Of a DNA stretch of 64,000 nucleotides, positions 19,873 to 28,745 are shown piece by piece. The notes below the pieces were generated by a model, which ran no database searches, was not told the origin of the DNA, and was given only the letters and a program-made list of their open reading frames with translations. Each line of letters begins with the position of its first letter. Position 1 is the stretch's first letter. A program made the translations under genes and the position numbers. The DNA comes from Pseudothauera nasutitermitis. Its GTDB lineage: Bacteria > Pseudomonadota > Gammaproteobacteria > Burkholderiales > Rhodocyclaceae. The stretch covers positions 124,001 through 188,000 of the forward strand of contig NZ_SSOC01000001.1 in the NCBI RefSeq assembly GCF_004801295.1, read 5' to 3'.

Positions 19873-19901
19873 TTGCCGCGCCGCGCCGGCTTGCGTAGAA
19901 T
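19873..19901 (+). promoter_or_regulatory. Sigma70 promoter feeding the Mn riboswitch
   Basis: TTGCCG at 19873-19878, 17-base spacer, TAGAAT at 19896-19901. The predicted transcript would begin about 19908, directly at the 5' edge of the aptamer, as is normal for riboswitch leaders. Confidence 0.65.
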
Positions 19902-19909
19902 CCGCCCCC

Positions 19910-20068
19910 GTCATTGGGGAGTAGCCGCCCGGCAACGCGACCGGGGCCTGCGTCAACAGACTTGCCCGTCCGGGCATGGCGCAGACAGTGGCGGGCGCGA
20001 TGCGCCCGCGGGCCTGGCGAGACCTTTGACCGTGCCACCCCGCGAGGGCCGGGGGGCGGCGCGGTCAA
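19910..20068 (+). promoter_or_regulatory. yybP-ykoY (manganese) riboswitch with expression platform
   Basis: The conserved yybP-ykoY landmarks occur in order: GGGGAGTAG at 19916-19924, a GC stem, AACAGACTTGCCCG at about 19954-19967, a variable helix, and GCGAGACCTTTGAC at 20017-20030. GTCA (19910-19913) can pair with TGAC (20027-20030) as P1. TTGACCG (20026-20032) can instead pair with CGGTCAA (20062-20068) across a GC-rich hairpin, giving a mutually exclusive expression platform. The family senses Mn2+ and usually turns on Mn exporters; the gene downstream is a UPF0016 protein, a known Mn/Ca exporter family, so aptamer and gene fit. Confidence 0.9.
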
Positions 20069-20105
20069 TGGTTCCAACCTGCCGGCCCGGAGTTCGTCCC
20101 CGTTC

Positions 20106-20669
20106 ATGGAAGCCTTTCTCGTCTCCACCGGCATCGTCGCGCTCGCTGAAATCGGCGACAAGACGCAACTGCTGTCCTTCGTGCTCGCCGCGCGTTTCCG
20201 CAAACCCTGGCCGATCGTGCTGGGCATCCTCGTGGCCACGCTGGCCAACCACGCCTTCGCCGCCGCCGTCGGCACCTGGATCACCAGCGTGCTCGGCCCC
20301 GACGTGCTGCGCTGGGTGCTCGGCCTTTCGTTCATCGCCATGGCGGCGTGGATCCTGGTGCCCGACAAGCTGGACGAGGAGGAGGTCAAACCGCTGCGCT
20401 ACGGCATCTTCGGCACCACCTTGCTGGCCTTCTTCCTGGCCGAGATGGGCGACAAGACGCAGGTTGCCACGGTGGCCCTGGCGGCGCAGTACGACGCCTT
20501 CTTCTGGGTGGTCTGTGGCACCACGCTCGGCATGATGCTGGCCAACGCGCCGGCCGTGCTGATCGGCGACCGGCTGGCGCACCGCATGCCGGTGCGCCTG
20601 GTGCACGGCATCGCCGCGCTGATCTTCCTGGTGCTCGGCCTGCTGGCACTGTTCGGCGCAGGCAGCTGA
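20106..20669 (+). CDS. UPF0016/GDT1 (TMEM165) family Mn2+ exporter
   Basis: 187 aa inner-membrane protein with six hydrophobic helices in two inverted repeats. Each repeat carries the signature: EIGDKTQ at about residues 15-21 and EMGDKTQ at about residues 111-117. Homologues (Vibrio MneA, Synechocystis Mnx, human TMEM165) transport Mn2+ or Ca2+. ATG 20106 begins the first helix (MEAFLVSTGIVALAEIGDKTQ, split here as MEAFLVSTG then IVALAEIGDKTQ). The ribosome site GGAG is about 13 bases away and could be masked by the riboswitch. It is regulated by the yybP-ykoY element upstream, which supports Mn2+ as the physiological ion. Confidence 0.93.
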   Translation: MEAFLVSTGIVALAEIGDKTQLLSFVLAARFRKPWPIVLGILVATLANHAFAAAVGTWITSVLGPDVLRWVLGLSFIAMAAWILVPDKLDEEEVKPLRYGIFGTTLLAFFLAEMGDKTQVATVALAAQYDAFFWVVCGTTLGMMLANAPAVLIGDRLAHRMPVRLVHGIAALIFLVLGLLALFGAGS

Positions 20670-20691
20670 TGCGCGGCGAACCGGTCTCCTG

Positions 20692-22554
20692 TCAGCCCTG
20701 ACCCGGCGGAGCGCCCCGGTCCACGCCGGGCAGCGCCGGCAGCGGGCATTCCAGCGCTTCGCAGAGCGCGCGCAGAATTTCCATCTCGGCCGCCTCGATG
20801 CGCCCGTCGTGCAGCACGGTGGCGGCGCAGGCCTGTACCAGCCGGCGGCGGAACGGCGGGGCGGTGCCAGCCAGGCGGTCGAGGGCGTGGTCGACGCGCT
20901 CGGGGCGCACGTCGGCCTGCGCGAAGATGCGCCATGGACCGTCCAGCGGCGCTTCGCGCGCGCCGGCGGTGAAGGCGGCTTCCACCTGTTGCTCGTCGGC
21001 ATGGCCGGCGCGCGCCAGCAGGCTGAGCAGCAGGCCGATGTCCTCGCGCAGCGCGGCCGGCGAAGCCGGCAGGCTCAGGCCGCGCCGGGCCGCGCGCAGG
21101 CCGTCGCCGAGCAGGCGGCGCACGGCGAATTCGAACAGCGAGACCCGGCCATCGGCGCGGATCAGCGCATCCACGGTTTCCAGCGTGCGCTGGCGGGCTT
21201 CGTCGCCGAGTTCCTTGAGCGTCGGCAGGGCCAGATCGAGCAGCGGCAGGCGGGCCTCGCGGCCGGCCGCGCGCACGCTGTCGCGCAGTTCTTCGGTGCG
21301 CCGCGCGCACGGGTCGCCGTGCGCGGCCCGCACCGCTTCCAGCTGCTGGGCGGCGATGGCCCGCAGATCGCTGAGCAGCAGGGCGAATACCACGGCCTGC
21401 GCCTCGCCGGGACGGTGCGCACTGTCGACCAGGCCGGCGGGCAGGGTGGACAGCAGGTCGCGGGCGTGGTCGACGTCTTCCGGGCGCACGGTGCCCACCG
21501 CGTCGGCCAGGGTGCCGGCGGAAAAACCCGCCGCGCCCTCCGGCACCGTGGCGGCTTGCGGCGCCGGCGTGCCCGCGCGGGTTTCCCGGCCCCCATCGAA
21601 GGACGGATCGATGCGGCGGATGCGCTCCTCGATCGGCGGATGGGTGGCGAACGCGGCCGATAGCGCCATGCCGCTGCCGAAGAACATGTGGCTGGCTTCC
21701 TCGGCGCGCGGGTGGGCGAGGGTGGAGCCGAAACCGGCGATGCGCTTGAGCGCGCCGGCGATGCCGGACGGATTGCGGGTGAATTGCACCGCCGCGGCGT
21801 CGGCGAGGAACTCGCGCTGGCGCGACACGGCGGCCTTGATGATCTTGCCGAACAGCACGCCGATGTAGCCCACCACGATCAGCACCAGGCCCATCAGGAT
21901 CATCGGCGCGGCGCCCTTGTCGGAACCGCGCGCGCCGCGCGCCAGGATGCGGCCGATGATGGTCAGCAGCAGGATGCCGTGCAGCACGCCGATCAGGCGC
22001 AGGTTGAGGCGCATGTCGCCGTTGAGGATGTGGCTGAACTCGTGCGCGATCACGCCCTGCAGTTCGTCGCGCGAGAGCTTTTCCAGCGTGCCGCGGGTCA
22101 CCGCCACCACGCCCTCGGTGCTGCGCGTGCCGGCGGCGAAGGCGTTGATGCCTTGCTCGGCGTCGAGGATGTACACCGGCGGGGCGGGCATGCCGGCGGC
22201 GATGGCCATCTCGTCCACCACGTTGATCAGCCGGCGTTCCAGCGCATCGGTGCTGGCGCGCGGCACCAGCCGCCCGCCCAGCGACTCGGCCACCGCCTTG
22301 CCGCCCCCGGAAGCCAGCACGATGATCTTGTACAGCGAACCGAGCAGGATGAAGCCGCCCACCACCACCGCCGTGCCCAGCAGCAGATCCGGCTGCCACA
22401 GGCGGGTGGGCTGGCCGGGCGGCCCGTCCATGCCGAGCAGGAAGGCGAGCACCACGTAGATGACCAGGATGATCGCCGCCACGGCGGCGGCGAACCAGCC
22501 CACCAGTTGCCGGCTGGCGCGGCGGGCGTGGTCCTGTGCGGCGAAGAAGTCCAT
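20692..22554 (-). CDS. M48 family metallopeptidase, HtpX-like, with C-terminal extension
   Basis: 620 aa. Two N-terminal membrane helices (about residues 18-40 and 58-82) are followed by an M48 peptidase domain with zinc motif HEFSH (171-175). Further membrane segments lie about 188-205 and 220-240, then REFLADAAAVQFTRNP carrying the third zinc ligand. The C-terminal ~270 residues are helical, soluble and not recognised. Catalytic residues are intact, so it is a probable inner-membrane protease of the HtpX quality-control type, but HtpX is about 290 aa, so the extension is notable. It sits 10 bases after lemA on the same strand, a recurrent pairing. Confidence 0.88.
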   Translation of the reverse strand: MDFFAAQDHARRASRQLVGWFAAAVAAIILVIYVVLAFLLGMDGPPGQPTRLWQPDLLLGTAVVVGGFILLGSLYKIIVLASGGGKAVAESLGGRLVPRASTDALERRLINVVDEMAIAAGMPAPPVYILDAEQGINAFAAGTRSTEGVVAVTRGTLEKLSRDELQGVIAHEFSHILNGDMRLNLRLIGVLHGILLLTIIGRILARGARGSDKGAAPMILMGLVLIVVGYIGVLFGKIIKAAVSRQREFLADAAAVQFTRNPSGIAGALKRIAGFGSTLAHPRAEEASHMFFGSGMALSAAFATHPPIEERIRRIDPSFDGGRETRAGTPAPQAATVPEGAAGFSAGTLADAVGTVRPEDVDHARDLLSTLPAGLVDSAHRPGEAQAVVFALLLSDLRAIAAQQLEAVRAAHGDPCARRTEELRDSVRAAGREARLPLLDLALPTLKELGDEARQRTLETVDALIRADGRVSLFEFAVRRLLGDGLRAARRGLSLPASPAALREDIGLLLSLLARAGHADEQQVEAAFTAGAREAPLDGPWRIFAQADVRPERVDHALDRLAGTAPPFRRRLVQACAATVLHDGRIEAAEMEILRALCEALECPLPALPGVDRGAPPGQG

Positions 22555-22564
22555 TGCCGCGCGT

Positions 22565-23152
22565 TTAGTTGAAGCTCACCTTCACCGGCTGGCGCGCCGC
22601 GTTGTCGTCCAGCGTCCATTGTTCGGCGGCCTTGAAGCCGAAGCTGTTGGCGATCAGGCCGTCGGGGAACTGCTCGCGCTTGATGTTGTAGGCGGTCACC
22701 GCGTCGTTGTAGGCCTGGCGGGCGAAGGCGATGCGGTTTTCGGTGCTGGCCAGTTCTTCCTGCAGCTGCGCCATGTTCTGGTTGGCCTTGAGGTCCGGAT
22801 AGGCCTCGGCCAGTGCGAAGAAGCGCCCCAGCGCGCCGCCCAGCACGTTCTCCGCGCCCACCAGGGCCTGGATGGCGGCGGCATCGGCCGGGTCACCCTC
22901 GGCGCGACGCGCGGCGGACTGCGCCTGGTTGCGCGCGTTGATCACCGCTTCCAGGGTGTCGCGCTCGTGCTGCATGTAGCCCTTGGCGGTTTCCACCAGA
23001 TTGGGAATCAGGTCGTAGCGGCGCTGCAACTGCACGTCGATCTGCGAGAAGGCGTTCTTGACCCGGTTGCGCAGGGCCACCAGGCCGTTGTAGATGGCGA
23101 TCAGGTAGATCGCCAGCACGATCAGGATGCCGGGGATGATCCAGGTACTCAT
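22565..23152 (-). CDS. lemA: LemA family protein
   Basis: 195 aa. An N-terminal membrane helix (STWIIPGILIVLAIYLIAIY) is followed by NGLVALRNRVKNAFSQIDVQLQRRYDLIPNLV, the LemA hallmark (split: NRVKNAFSQIDVQL, RRYDLIPNLVE), and then three long helices. It is an inner-membrane protein with helical cytoplasmic or periplasmic domain. The function is uncertain; it is commonly found with M48 proteases or TPM-domain proteins, and here the M48 gene follows after 10 bases. The ATG at 23152 starts directly at the membrane helix. Confidence 0.92.
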   Translation of the reverse strand: MSTWIIPGILIVLAIYLIAIYNGLVALRNRVKNAFSQIDVQLQRRYDLIPNLVETAKGYMQHERDTLEAVINARNQAQSAARRAEGDPADAAAIQALVGAENVLGGALGRFFALAEAYPDLKANQNMAQLQEELASTENRIAFARQAYNDAVTAYNIKREQFPDGLIANSFGFKAAEQWTLDDNAARQPVKVSFN

Positions 23153-23306
23153 GACAGGGTACTCCAGAGGCGGGTGGGCGAAGCCCGCATGCTACCGTGG
23201 AATCGGCCGCGGCGGCAGCACGCCGGCCGGATGGCGCCGGGGCGGGGCGCTTGTGGGCGTGCGGCAGCGGGGCTATGCTGGGACAGTGACCTCACCGCTT
23301 GCCGCC

Positions 23307-23537
23307 ATGCGCTTCCCATCCGTCCCCGTGCTGCTCGCCGCGTTCGTCCTGGCCGCCGCCGTGCCGGCCGGTGCCGCGCCTGCGCCCTGGTACGTATGGC
23401 GCAGCACCCTGGATGGCGCGGAGCATTGCGCGCAGACTTCGCCGGGGCCGGCCTGGGAGCGCGTGCGCGGGCCGTTCCGCGATGTGCACTGTTCGCGCCC
23501 GCTGCGCACATCACCGGCGGCGATGCCCAGAAACTGA
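23307..23537 (+). CDS. Small exported protein of unknown function
   Basis: 76 aa. A Sec-type signal peptide (RFPSVPVLLAAFVLAAAVPAGA) is followed by a short mature part with PWYVWRSTLDGAEHCAQTSPG and a second Cys near DVHC. The two cysteines could form a disulfide in the periplasm. It looks like the short Cys-containing exported proteins sometimes annotated as hypothetical in Betaproteobacteria; no function is assigned. It stands alone between lemA (divergent) and the sirtuin gene (convergent). Confidence 0.6.
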   Translation: MRFPSVPVLLAAFVLAAAVPAGAAPAPWYVWRSTLDGAEHCAQTSPGPAWERVRGPFRDVHCSRPLRTSPAAMPRN

Positions 23538-23584
23538 TTTGATCGTGGGCCGGTGATTGTGGGCATCGGCCTGTGGGGCTTTGC

Positions 23585-24361
23585 TCATCCACACAACAGC
23601 GCAGGCAGCACAGTCGCGGCGGATCCCCTGAGGTTGAAGCGCGCCAGCGCATCGAAGGCGGTGCGTCCCGGATTCACCTGCACCAGCAGGGCGCCCGCGC
23701 GCACCGCCCGTTCCGGTAGCGCGGCCGCCGGGTAGACCAGCGCCGAAGTGCCCACGCACAGCACCAGATCGCAATCGCCCAGCGCGGCCGACGCGGCGGC
23801 CCACGCCGCTTCCGGCAAACCCTCGCCGAACCACACTACGCCTGGCCGTATCGTTCCCCCGCAGTGTGCGCAATGGGGTGGTTCCAGGTGGCGGCCGTCT
23901 TCCGGCTCCAGCGGATCGGCCTCGGCGAATGCCCCCGGTGCTGCGCAGGCGCTGCAGCGCGGGGCGAACAGGCTGCCGTGAAGATGCACCGCCGCCGGCG
24001 TGCCCGCGCGTTCATGCAGATCGTCCACGTTCTGCGTCACCACCGTCACGCAGCCGCCGTCGTCCGCCGCGCGGTGGGCGGCGAATGCGGCGATTGCCCG
24101 GTGCCCCGCATTCGGCTGTGCGGCCCGCACCCTCGCCCTGCGCCATTCGTACCAGCCCCAGACCAGCGCCGGATCGCGCGCGAAGGCTTCCGGCGTGGCC
24201 AGCGCCTCGGCGGAAAAGCGCGCCCACAGGCCGGTCAGCGCATCGCGGAAGGTGGGGACGCCGCTTTCCGCGGACATGCCGGCACCGGTGAACACGACGA
24301 TGCGGCGGGCCTGCATCAGTGCCTTGCGGGCCTCGTGCAGCATCGCGTCGTCCTGGTCCAT
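23585..24361 (-). CDS. Sir2-family NAD-dependent protein deacylase
   Basis: 258 aa sirtuin. The NAD-binding GAGMSAESGVPTFRD (about residues 26-40), TQNVDDLHERAG with Asn/Asp, and the catalytic His in VHLHGSLF are present. A four-Cys zinc site (CSAC and CAHC), PGVVWFGEGLP and VGTSALVYPAA complete the fold. It probably removes acyl groups from lysines in the cytosol. In CobB-type desuccinylases Tyr and Arg follow the GAG motif; the Arg/Tyr pair is not obvious here, so acyl preference is open. Start ATG 24361 has CAGGAG just upstream. Confidence 0.92.
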   Translation of the reverse strand: MDQDDAMLHEARKALMQARRIVVFTGAGMSAESGVPTFRDALTGLWARFSAEALATPEAFARDPALVWGWYEWRRARVRAAQPNAGHRAIAAFAAHRAADDGGCVTVVTQNVDDLHERAGTPAAVHLHGSLFAPRCSACAAPGAFAEADPLEPEDGRHLEPPHCAHCGGTIRPGVVWFGEGLPEAAWAAASAALGDCDLVLCVGTSALVYPAAALPERAVRAGALLVQVNPGRTAFDALARFNLRGSAATVLPALLCG

Positions 24362-24426
24362 GGGGCTCCTGCAAACCATCGTGTCGGTGGGAGCCCCGAT
24401 CTTATCGCCAGCCGCCGCGGGCAGGC

Positions 24427-26901
24427 TTACAGTTTGTACTCCAGCGTCAGCATCACGTTGCGCGGTTCGCCATAGATGTTGGCGAAGCCGGTGCCGCTCA
24501 CCAGTTCGAAGTAGCGGCGGTCGAACAGGTTGTTCACCGCCAGCGTGGCGTTCCAGTGGCGATTCGCCCGGTAGCCGACCTGCAGCGCAGCCACCGCGTA
24601 GCCCGGCTGTTCGCGGCGCTTCACCGTGGCGGTGGAGGTGCCGAAATAGATGCCGCTCTGGGCGCGCAGGCCGGCGCCCACGCTCCAGCCGGCCAGGGCG
24701 CCGTCGAACGGACGGTGGTCGAAGCGGTAGTGCGCCCACAGCTTGAGCAGATGCCTGGGCGTGGCGCTGTTGAAGCGTTCGCCGACGTTGGCGGCGCTGG
24801 TGTCGCGCAGATATTCGGTCTGGTTGTAGGTATAGCCGGCGCTGAGGTCCCAGCCCGGCGCCGGGCTGCCGCTCACCTCGGCTTCCCAGCCCTGGCTCTG
24901 CACCAGGCCGGCGGCAGTGTAGCAGGTGCCGGTGGACGTGCCGCCGCAACCGATGTGGGTGGTATCGGTCATCGCGCGGTTCTTGTCGCGGATGCGGAAC
25001 GCCGCCAGCGAGGCATTCAGTGCGCCGTCGAAGAACTCTCCCTTCACGCCGACCTCGCCCTGCCAGCCCACCCGCGGGTCCAGCACCTTGCCGCCGACGT
25101 CCATCTGGGTCTGCGGCACGAAGATGTCGGTGTAGCTGGCATACAGCGATATTGCCCTGCTGAAGTCCCAGATCAGCCCGCCGTACGGGGTGAACTCGCC
25201 GTCCGCCTCGGCCTTGCTGCGCGTCCATGCGGCCTTCGCCGGCCGTACCGCGCGGCTCTTGCTCTCGTAGTCGGTCCAGCGCCCGCCGAGCACCAGGGTG
25301 AGCGGGTCGGCCAGTTTGATGCGCGCCATGCCGTAGTAGCCGGACTGCTCGGTCACCGTCTGGCTCTTGTTGATGACGCGGGTGGGCAGCAAGGCGTCGA
25401 AATCGTGGTCGTTGAACAGGTCCACGTTGCCGGCGCTGACGTAGTTGGCCCCGCCGGTGTAGTCCTGGATGGCCTTGTTGTAACCGAAGGCCAGCACATG
25501 GCTGCGTCCGAACAGCTCCACCGGACCACTGACACTGATGTCGGCGCCGTCGCGCCGCGTCGTCGACTGGATCAGGCCGATGGCCAGGCCACCCAGGCCG
25601 GTGGCGCGATCCACGCCGCCGGTGTTGTTGTAGGCGCCGTAGCCATCGAAGCGGTGCGCCCGCTTGGACAGCGCGCCCTTGGCTTCCCAGCCGTTGTCGA
25701 AGCGGTGCCGGATGTCCACCGAGCTTTCCTCGACCTTCATCAGGTAGCCGGTGTCCGGGCCGACGAAGGCGGAGCGCGACTTCACGAAACTGCCGTCGGT
25801 ATAGGTCGGCAGCCCCCAGAAGGCATGGCCGTCGCGTTTCACGTAGGTGTGGGAAGCGCCGATCGTGGTGCGCGGCGTGAGGTCGTACTCCAGCGTGATG
25901 AAGGTGGTGCTGCGGCGGTTGTGGGCGACGTCGTAGAAGAAATCGCGTTCCTGGTAGGCGCCGACCACGCGGCCGCGGAAGGAACCGTCTTCGCTCAGGG
26001 GCACATTCACATCCACGGTGGCGCGGCGGTTGTTCCAGCTGCCGGCGGCCAGCGCGGCGCCGACGCCGAATTCGGCCTGCGGGCGCTTACGCACGTAGTT
26101 CACTGCGCCGCCCGGTTCGCCGCTGCCGGACAGCAGGCCGGAAGAGCCGCGCAGGATCTCGATGCGGTCGTAGATCGCCAGGTCCGGCGCCAGTCCGCTG
26201 CTGCCGCCCTGCTGGGGCACGCCGTCGTGCTGTTCGTTCATGTTGAAGCCGCGCGCGGAAGGTGCTTCCTGGTCGTAGTAGCCGGTGGAGATGACGCCGG
26301 TGGCGGTGCGCAGCGCGCTGGTCACGCTGGTGAGCTGCTGGTCGTCCATGCGCTGGCGGGTGATCACGCTGACCGACTGGGGAATCTCGCGCAGGGTCTG
26401 GGCGGTCTTGCCGATGGTGGCCGCCCGGGCGGCGTAGCTGCCGCTGCCCTCGCTGGTGGCGGAGCGTTCGGCGCTGGCCGTGACCCGCAGTTCCGCCAGC
26501 AGGGTGGCGGACACGTTGACCGGCGCCAGCGAGGTTTCGCCCTGGCGTACGCTCAGTGCGCCGCTGGGCGTCACCACCAGCTCCAGACCGCTGCCGGCCA
26601 GCGCCAGGCGCGCGGCTTCCTCGGCGCTGTAGTGGCCGCGCAGCGCCGGTGCGCTGCGGCCGGCGAGCAGTTCCGGGGCCACCGAGATGCCGCGTCCGCT
26701 CTCGCGGGCGATGCGGGTCAGCGTGTCGCCCAGCGGGCCGGCGGGAATGTCGTACTGGAACAGCGCGGCGGAGGATTCCGCGGGCTGGGCGAGGGCACCG
26801 GGTGCGGTGGCAAGCGCGCCGCAGCCCAATGCGAGGGCAAGGGCGAAGGGCAGCAGGCGGACGCGGGGGCCGCGTTCGCGGCGGGAGGGCAAGGGATGCA
26901 T
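24427..26901 (-). CDS. TonB-dependent siderophore receptor with STN signalling domain
   Basis: 824 aa outer-membrane receptor. A signal peptide (to about residue 39) is followed by an STN domain (about 48-118, FQYDIPAGPLGDTL), a TonB-box/linker region, and a plug (TLREIPQSVSVITRQRMDDQQ, GAVNYVRKRPQ). A 22-strand barrel ends in NVMLTLEYKL. Siderophore receptors with PQSVSVI and [12 protein letters not shown] plug motifs are of the FpvA/FhuE/FecA kind, so the substrate is probably a ferric siderophore. The STN domain indicates transmembrane signalling to the FecR/FecI genes immediately upstream. It is third in the FecI-FecR-receptor order on the minus strand. Everything looks intact, in contrast with the second receptor in the window. 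Confidence 0.93.
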   Translation of the reverse strand: MHPLPSRRERGPRVRLLPFALALALGCGALATAPGALAQPAESSAALFQYDIPAGPLGDTLTRIARESGRGISVAPELLAGRSAPALRGHYSAEEAARLALAGSGLELVVTPSGALSVRQGETSLAPVNVSATLLAELRVTASAERSATSEGSGSYAARAATIGKTAQTLREIPQSVSVITRQRMDDQQLTSVTSALRTATGVISTGYYDQEAPSARGFNMNEQHDGVPQQGGSSGLAPDLAIYDRIEILRGSSGLLSGSGEPGGAVNYVRKRPQAEFGVGAALAAGSWNNRRATVDVNVPLSEDGSFRGRVVGAYQERDFFYDVAHNRRSTTFITLEYDLTPRTTIGASHTYVKRDGHAFWGLPTYTDGSFVKSRSAFVGPDTGYLMKVEESSVDIRHRFDNGWEAKGALSKRAHRFDGYGAYNNTGGVDRATGLGGLAIGLIQSTTRRDGADISVSGPVELFGRSHVLAFGYNKAIQDYTGGANYVSAGNVDLFNDHDFDALLPTRVINKSQTVTEQSGYYGMARIKLADPLTLVLGGRWTDYESKSRAVRPAKAAWTRSKAEADGEFTPYGGLIWDFSRAISLYASYTDIFVPQTQMDVGGKVLDPRVGWQGEVGVKGEFFDGALNASLAAFRIRDKNRAMTDTTHIGCGGTSTGTCYTAAGLVQSQGWEAEVSGSPAPGWDLSAGYTYNQTEYLRDTSAANVGERFNSATPRHLLKLWAHYRFDHRPFDGALAGWSVGAGLRAQSGIYFGTSTATVKRREQPGYAVAALQVGYRANRHWNATLAVNNLFDRRYFELVSGTGFANIYGEPRNVMLTLEYKL

Positions 26902-26972
26902 CGAACAATTCTCCGGGCTCGGGATTCACAGGGGCTTCCTGCAAGGGTTGTGTAACGAGCCGGAAAATGTGT

Positions 26973-27950
26973 TCAGCGCAGATCGACGACGATCAGCCAG
27001 GGGCCGTAATACTGCACGCGCAGCGGCAGGGTTTCGGCCAGCGAGGCCAGCGCCGCCTGGGGATCGTCCAGAGAATAGACGCCCAGCACCCGCAGCCGGG
27101 CCGCCTCCGGGGAGACGCGCAGATAGGCGCCCAGATAGGGCCGCAGGCCGTCGGCGACGCGGGCCAGCGGCTCGTCGTGTACCTCCAGCATGCCGCCGGT
27201 CCAGGCGGCCAGGGACTCGGCCGGTGCCGGATGGGCTTCGACCCGGCCGGCGTCGAACCAGGCGGATTCGCCCTCCCCGACCCGGTGCCGGACGCCGTTG
27301 CGGGTCTCCACCGCCACCGCATGCTCCAGTACCGCTACCTGGAACCCTTCGGCTTGCTGCCGCACGAGGAAGCGGGTGCCCAGTGCGCGCACCGTGCCGT
27401 GCGCGGTACGAACGACGAAAGGGGCCGGCTGCCCGGGTGCCACGGTGGCGATCAGTTCGCCGCTGCGCAGGCGCAGTTCGCGGCGGCCGGCGGAGAAGTC
27501 GATGTCCACCGCCGAGCGTGCGTTGAGCATCACGCTGCTGCCGTCCGGCAAGGCATAGCTGCGCCGCTCGCCGGTACTGGTGCGCAGATCGGCGGTGAGC
27601 TGGGCGAGCGGCAGGCGGCGGTCCAGTATCGCGCCGGCCCCCAGGCCGAGACCGGCAAGGGCCAGGGCGCCGCGGATGATCCGGCGGCGGTCGCCGCGGT
27701 AAAGAAGGATGTGGCGGGCAAGGCCATCGCGTTCCGCCCCGCGCGACTGGATCGCCTGCACCGGAGCGAAGGTGCCGTCCAAGGCTCCGGCGATGCGCCG
27801 CCAGGCCGCGGCATGCCGGGCGTCCGCCGCCTGCCAGGCGGCGAAGGCATCGCGCTGTGCCCCGGAGGCCTCGCCGGAGCGCAGCAGCACCATCCAGTCG
27901 ATGGCATCGCGGGTGATGTCGTCCAGCGCCAGGCCGTCGTTTTCGTTCAT
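26973..27950 (-). CDS. FecR-type anti-sigma/sigma regulator
   Basis: 325 aa. The N-terminal cytoplasmic domain (DUF4880-like: DAIDWMVLLRSGEASGAQRDAFAAW) is followed by a membrane helix at about residues 93-110, then a periplasmic FecR domain (LPDGSSVMLNARSAVDIDF, RSGELIATVAPGQPAPFVVRTAHG). It relays receptor occupancy through the inner membrane to the ECF sigma factor. Its ATG overlaps the sigma-factor TGA by one base (TGATG), so translation is coupled. Confidence 0.92.
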   Translation of the reverse strand: MNENDGLALDDITRDAIDWMVLLRSGEASGAQRDAFAAWQAADARHAAAWRRIAGALDGTFAPVQAIQSRGAERDGLARHILLYRGDRRRIIRGALALAGLGLGAGAILDRRLPLAQLTADLRTSTGERRSYALPDGSSVMLNARSAVDIDFSAGRRELRLRSGELIATVAPGQPAPFVVRTAHGTVRALGTRFLVRQQAEGFQVAVLEHAVAVETRNGVRHRVGEGESAWFDAGRVEAHPAPAESLAAWTGGMLEVHDEPLARVADGLRPYLGAYLRVSPEAARLRVLGVYSLDDPQAALASLAETLPLRVQYYGPWLIVVDLR

Positions 27951-28456
27951 CACAGGGTGGCCGCCACGCACCTGGCGATGCCCTGGGTCACATAGCGCCG
28001 TACCGACATCGCCGAAATGCTCAGCCGCTCGGCGATTTCGCGGTAAGTCAGTTCGTCCAGCTGGCTGTACAGGAAGGCCTGCTTGGCCACCGGCGGCATG
28101 CCGGCCAGCGCCTGGTCGATGCGCAACAGGGCTTCCATCAGCAGCGCGCGCTCTTCTTCCGAGGGCAGGGCGGGCTCGGGCAGGCCGGCGATGGAATCCA
28201 GATAGGCCTGTTCCAGATCGCGCCGGCGCCAGAAATGGAACACCAGACGCTTGGCGATGGTGGTGAGGAAGGCCTTGGGCTCGACGATGGTGGACGGGTC
28301 GGGATGGGCCACCACATGCGCGAAGGTTTCGGCGGCAAGGTCTTCCGCATCTGCCGCGTTGCCCAGGCGTCGCCTCAGGCGGTCCAGCAGCCAGGACTGG
28401 TGGCCGGCATAGAGGTGGTGCAGCAGGCTGGCGTGGCGATGCGTTTCATTGCCCAT
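27950..28456 (-). CDS. FecI-family ECF sigma factor
   Basis: 168 aa. It has sigma-70 region 2 (NAADAEDLAAETFAHVV, PKAFLTTIAKRLVFHFWRR) and region 4 (LDELTYREIAERLSISAMSVRRYVTQGI). It directs transcription of its cognate TonB receptor gene after the receptor-FecR cascade is triggered. ATG 28456 (MGNETHRHASLL) is chosen over an upstream ATG at 28510. The upstream ATG lies inside a Fur-like box and would give an N-terminus that the family does not have. It is expected to be repressed by Fur under iron sufficiency. Confidence 0.9.
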   Translation of the reverse strand: MGNETHRHASLLHHLYAGHQSWLLDRLRRRLGNAADAEDLAAETFAHVVAHPDPSTIVEPKAFLTTIAKRLVFHFWRRRDLEQAYLDSIAGLPEPALPSEEERALLMEALLRIDQALAGMPPVAKQAFLYSQLDELTYREIAERLSISAMSVRRYVTQGIARCVAATL

Positions 28457-28489
28457 CGCGGCGGTTCCATCGGGGTAAAGGAGTTGATT

Positions 28490-28508
28490 ATAATCGCAAT
28501 CAATTCTC
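28490..28508 (-). promoter_or_regulatory. Fur-like box before fecI-type gene
   Basis: On the minus strand GAGAAT TGATTGC GATTAT. The outer hexamers are 5/6 matches to the GATAAT unit of the Fur box, in an AT-rich island within GC-rich DNA, 34 bases before the sigma-factor start. Confidence 0.6.
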
Positions 28509-28745
28509 ATTTACAAAAAGTGGGCAAATAGGCGGCGCGGGTGCATGAACCATCGGGGGAAGGCATGGTTGCCTGGGGCGTGTGATCGGAGATTTCGCCA
28601 CTACACCGCCTGGCCCGCTACGGGGGACAGCAGCAGGCCGCGCGTGGGGAGATCCCCGGCGTGGCTGGGGTGCGGAATGTCGGCAACCGCGGAAAGGTCG
28701 GCGGCGGGCGGGGGCGCGGACCTTCCCCGCGCTGCAGGAATACGC

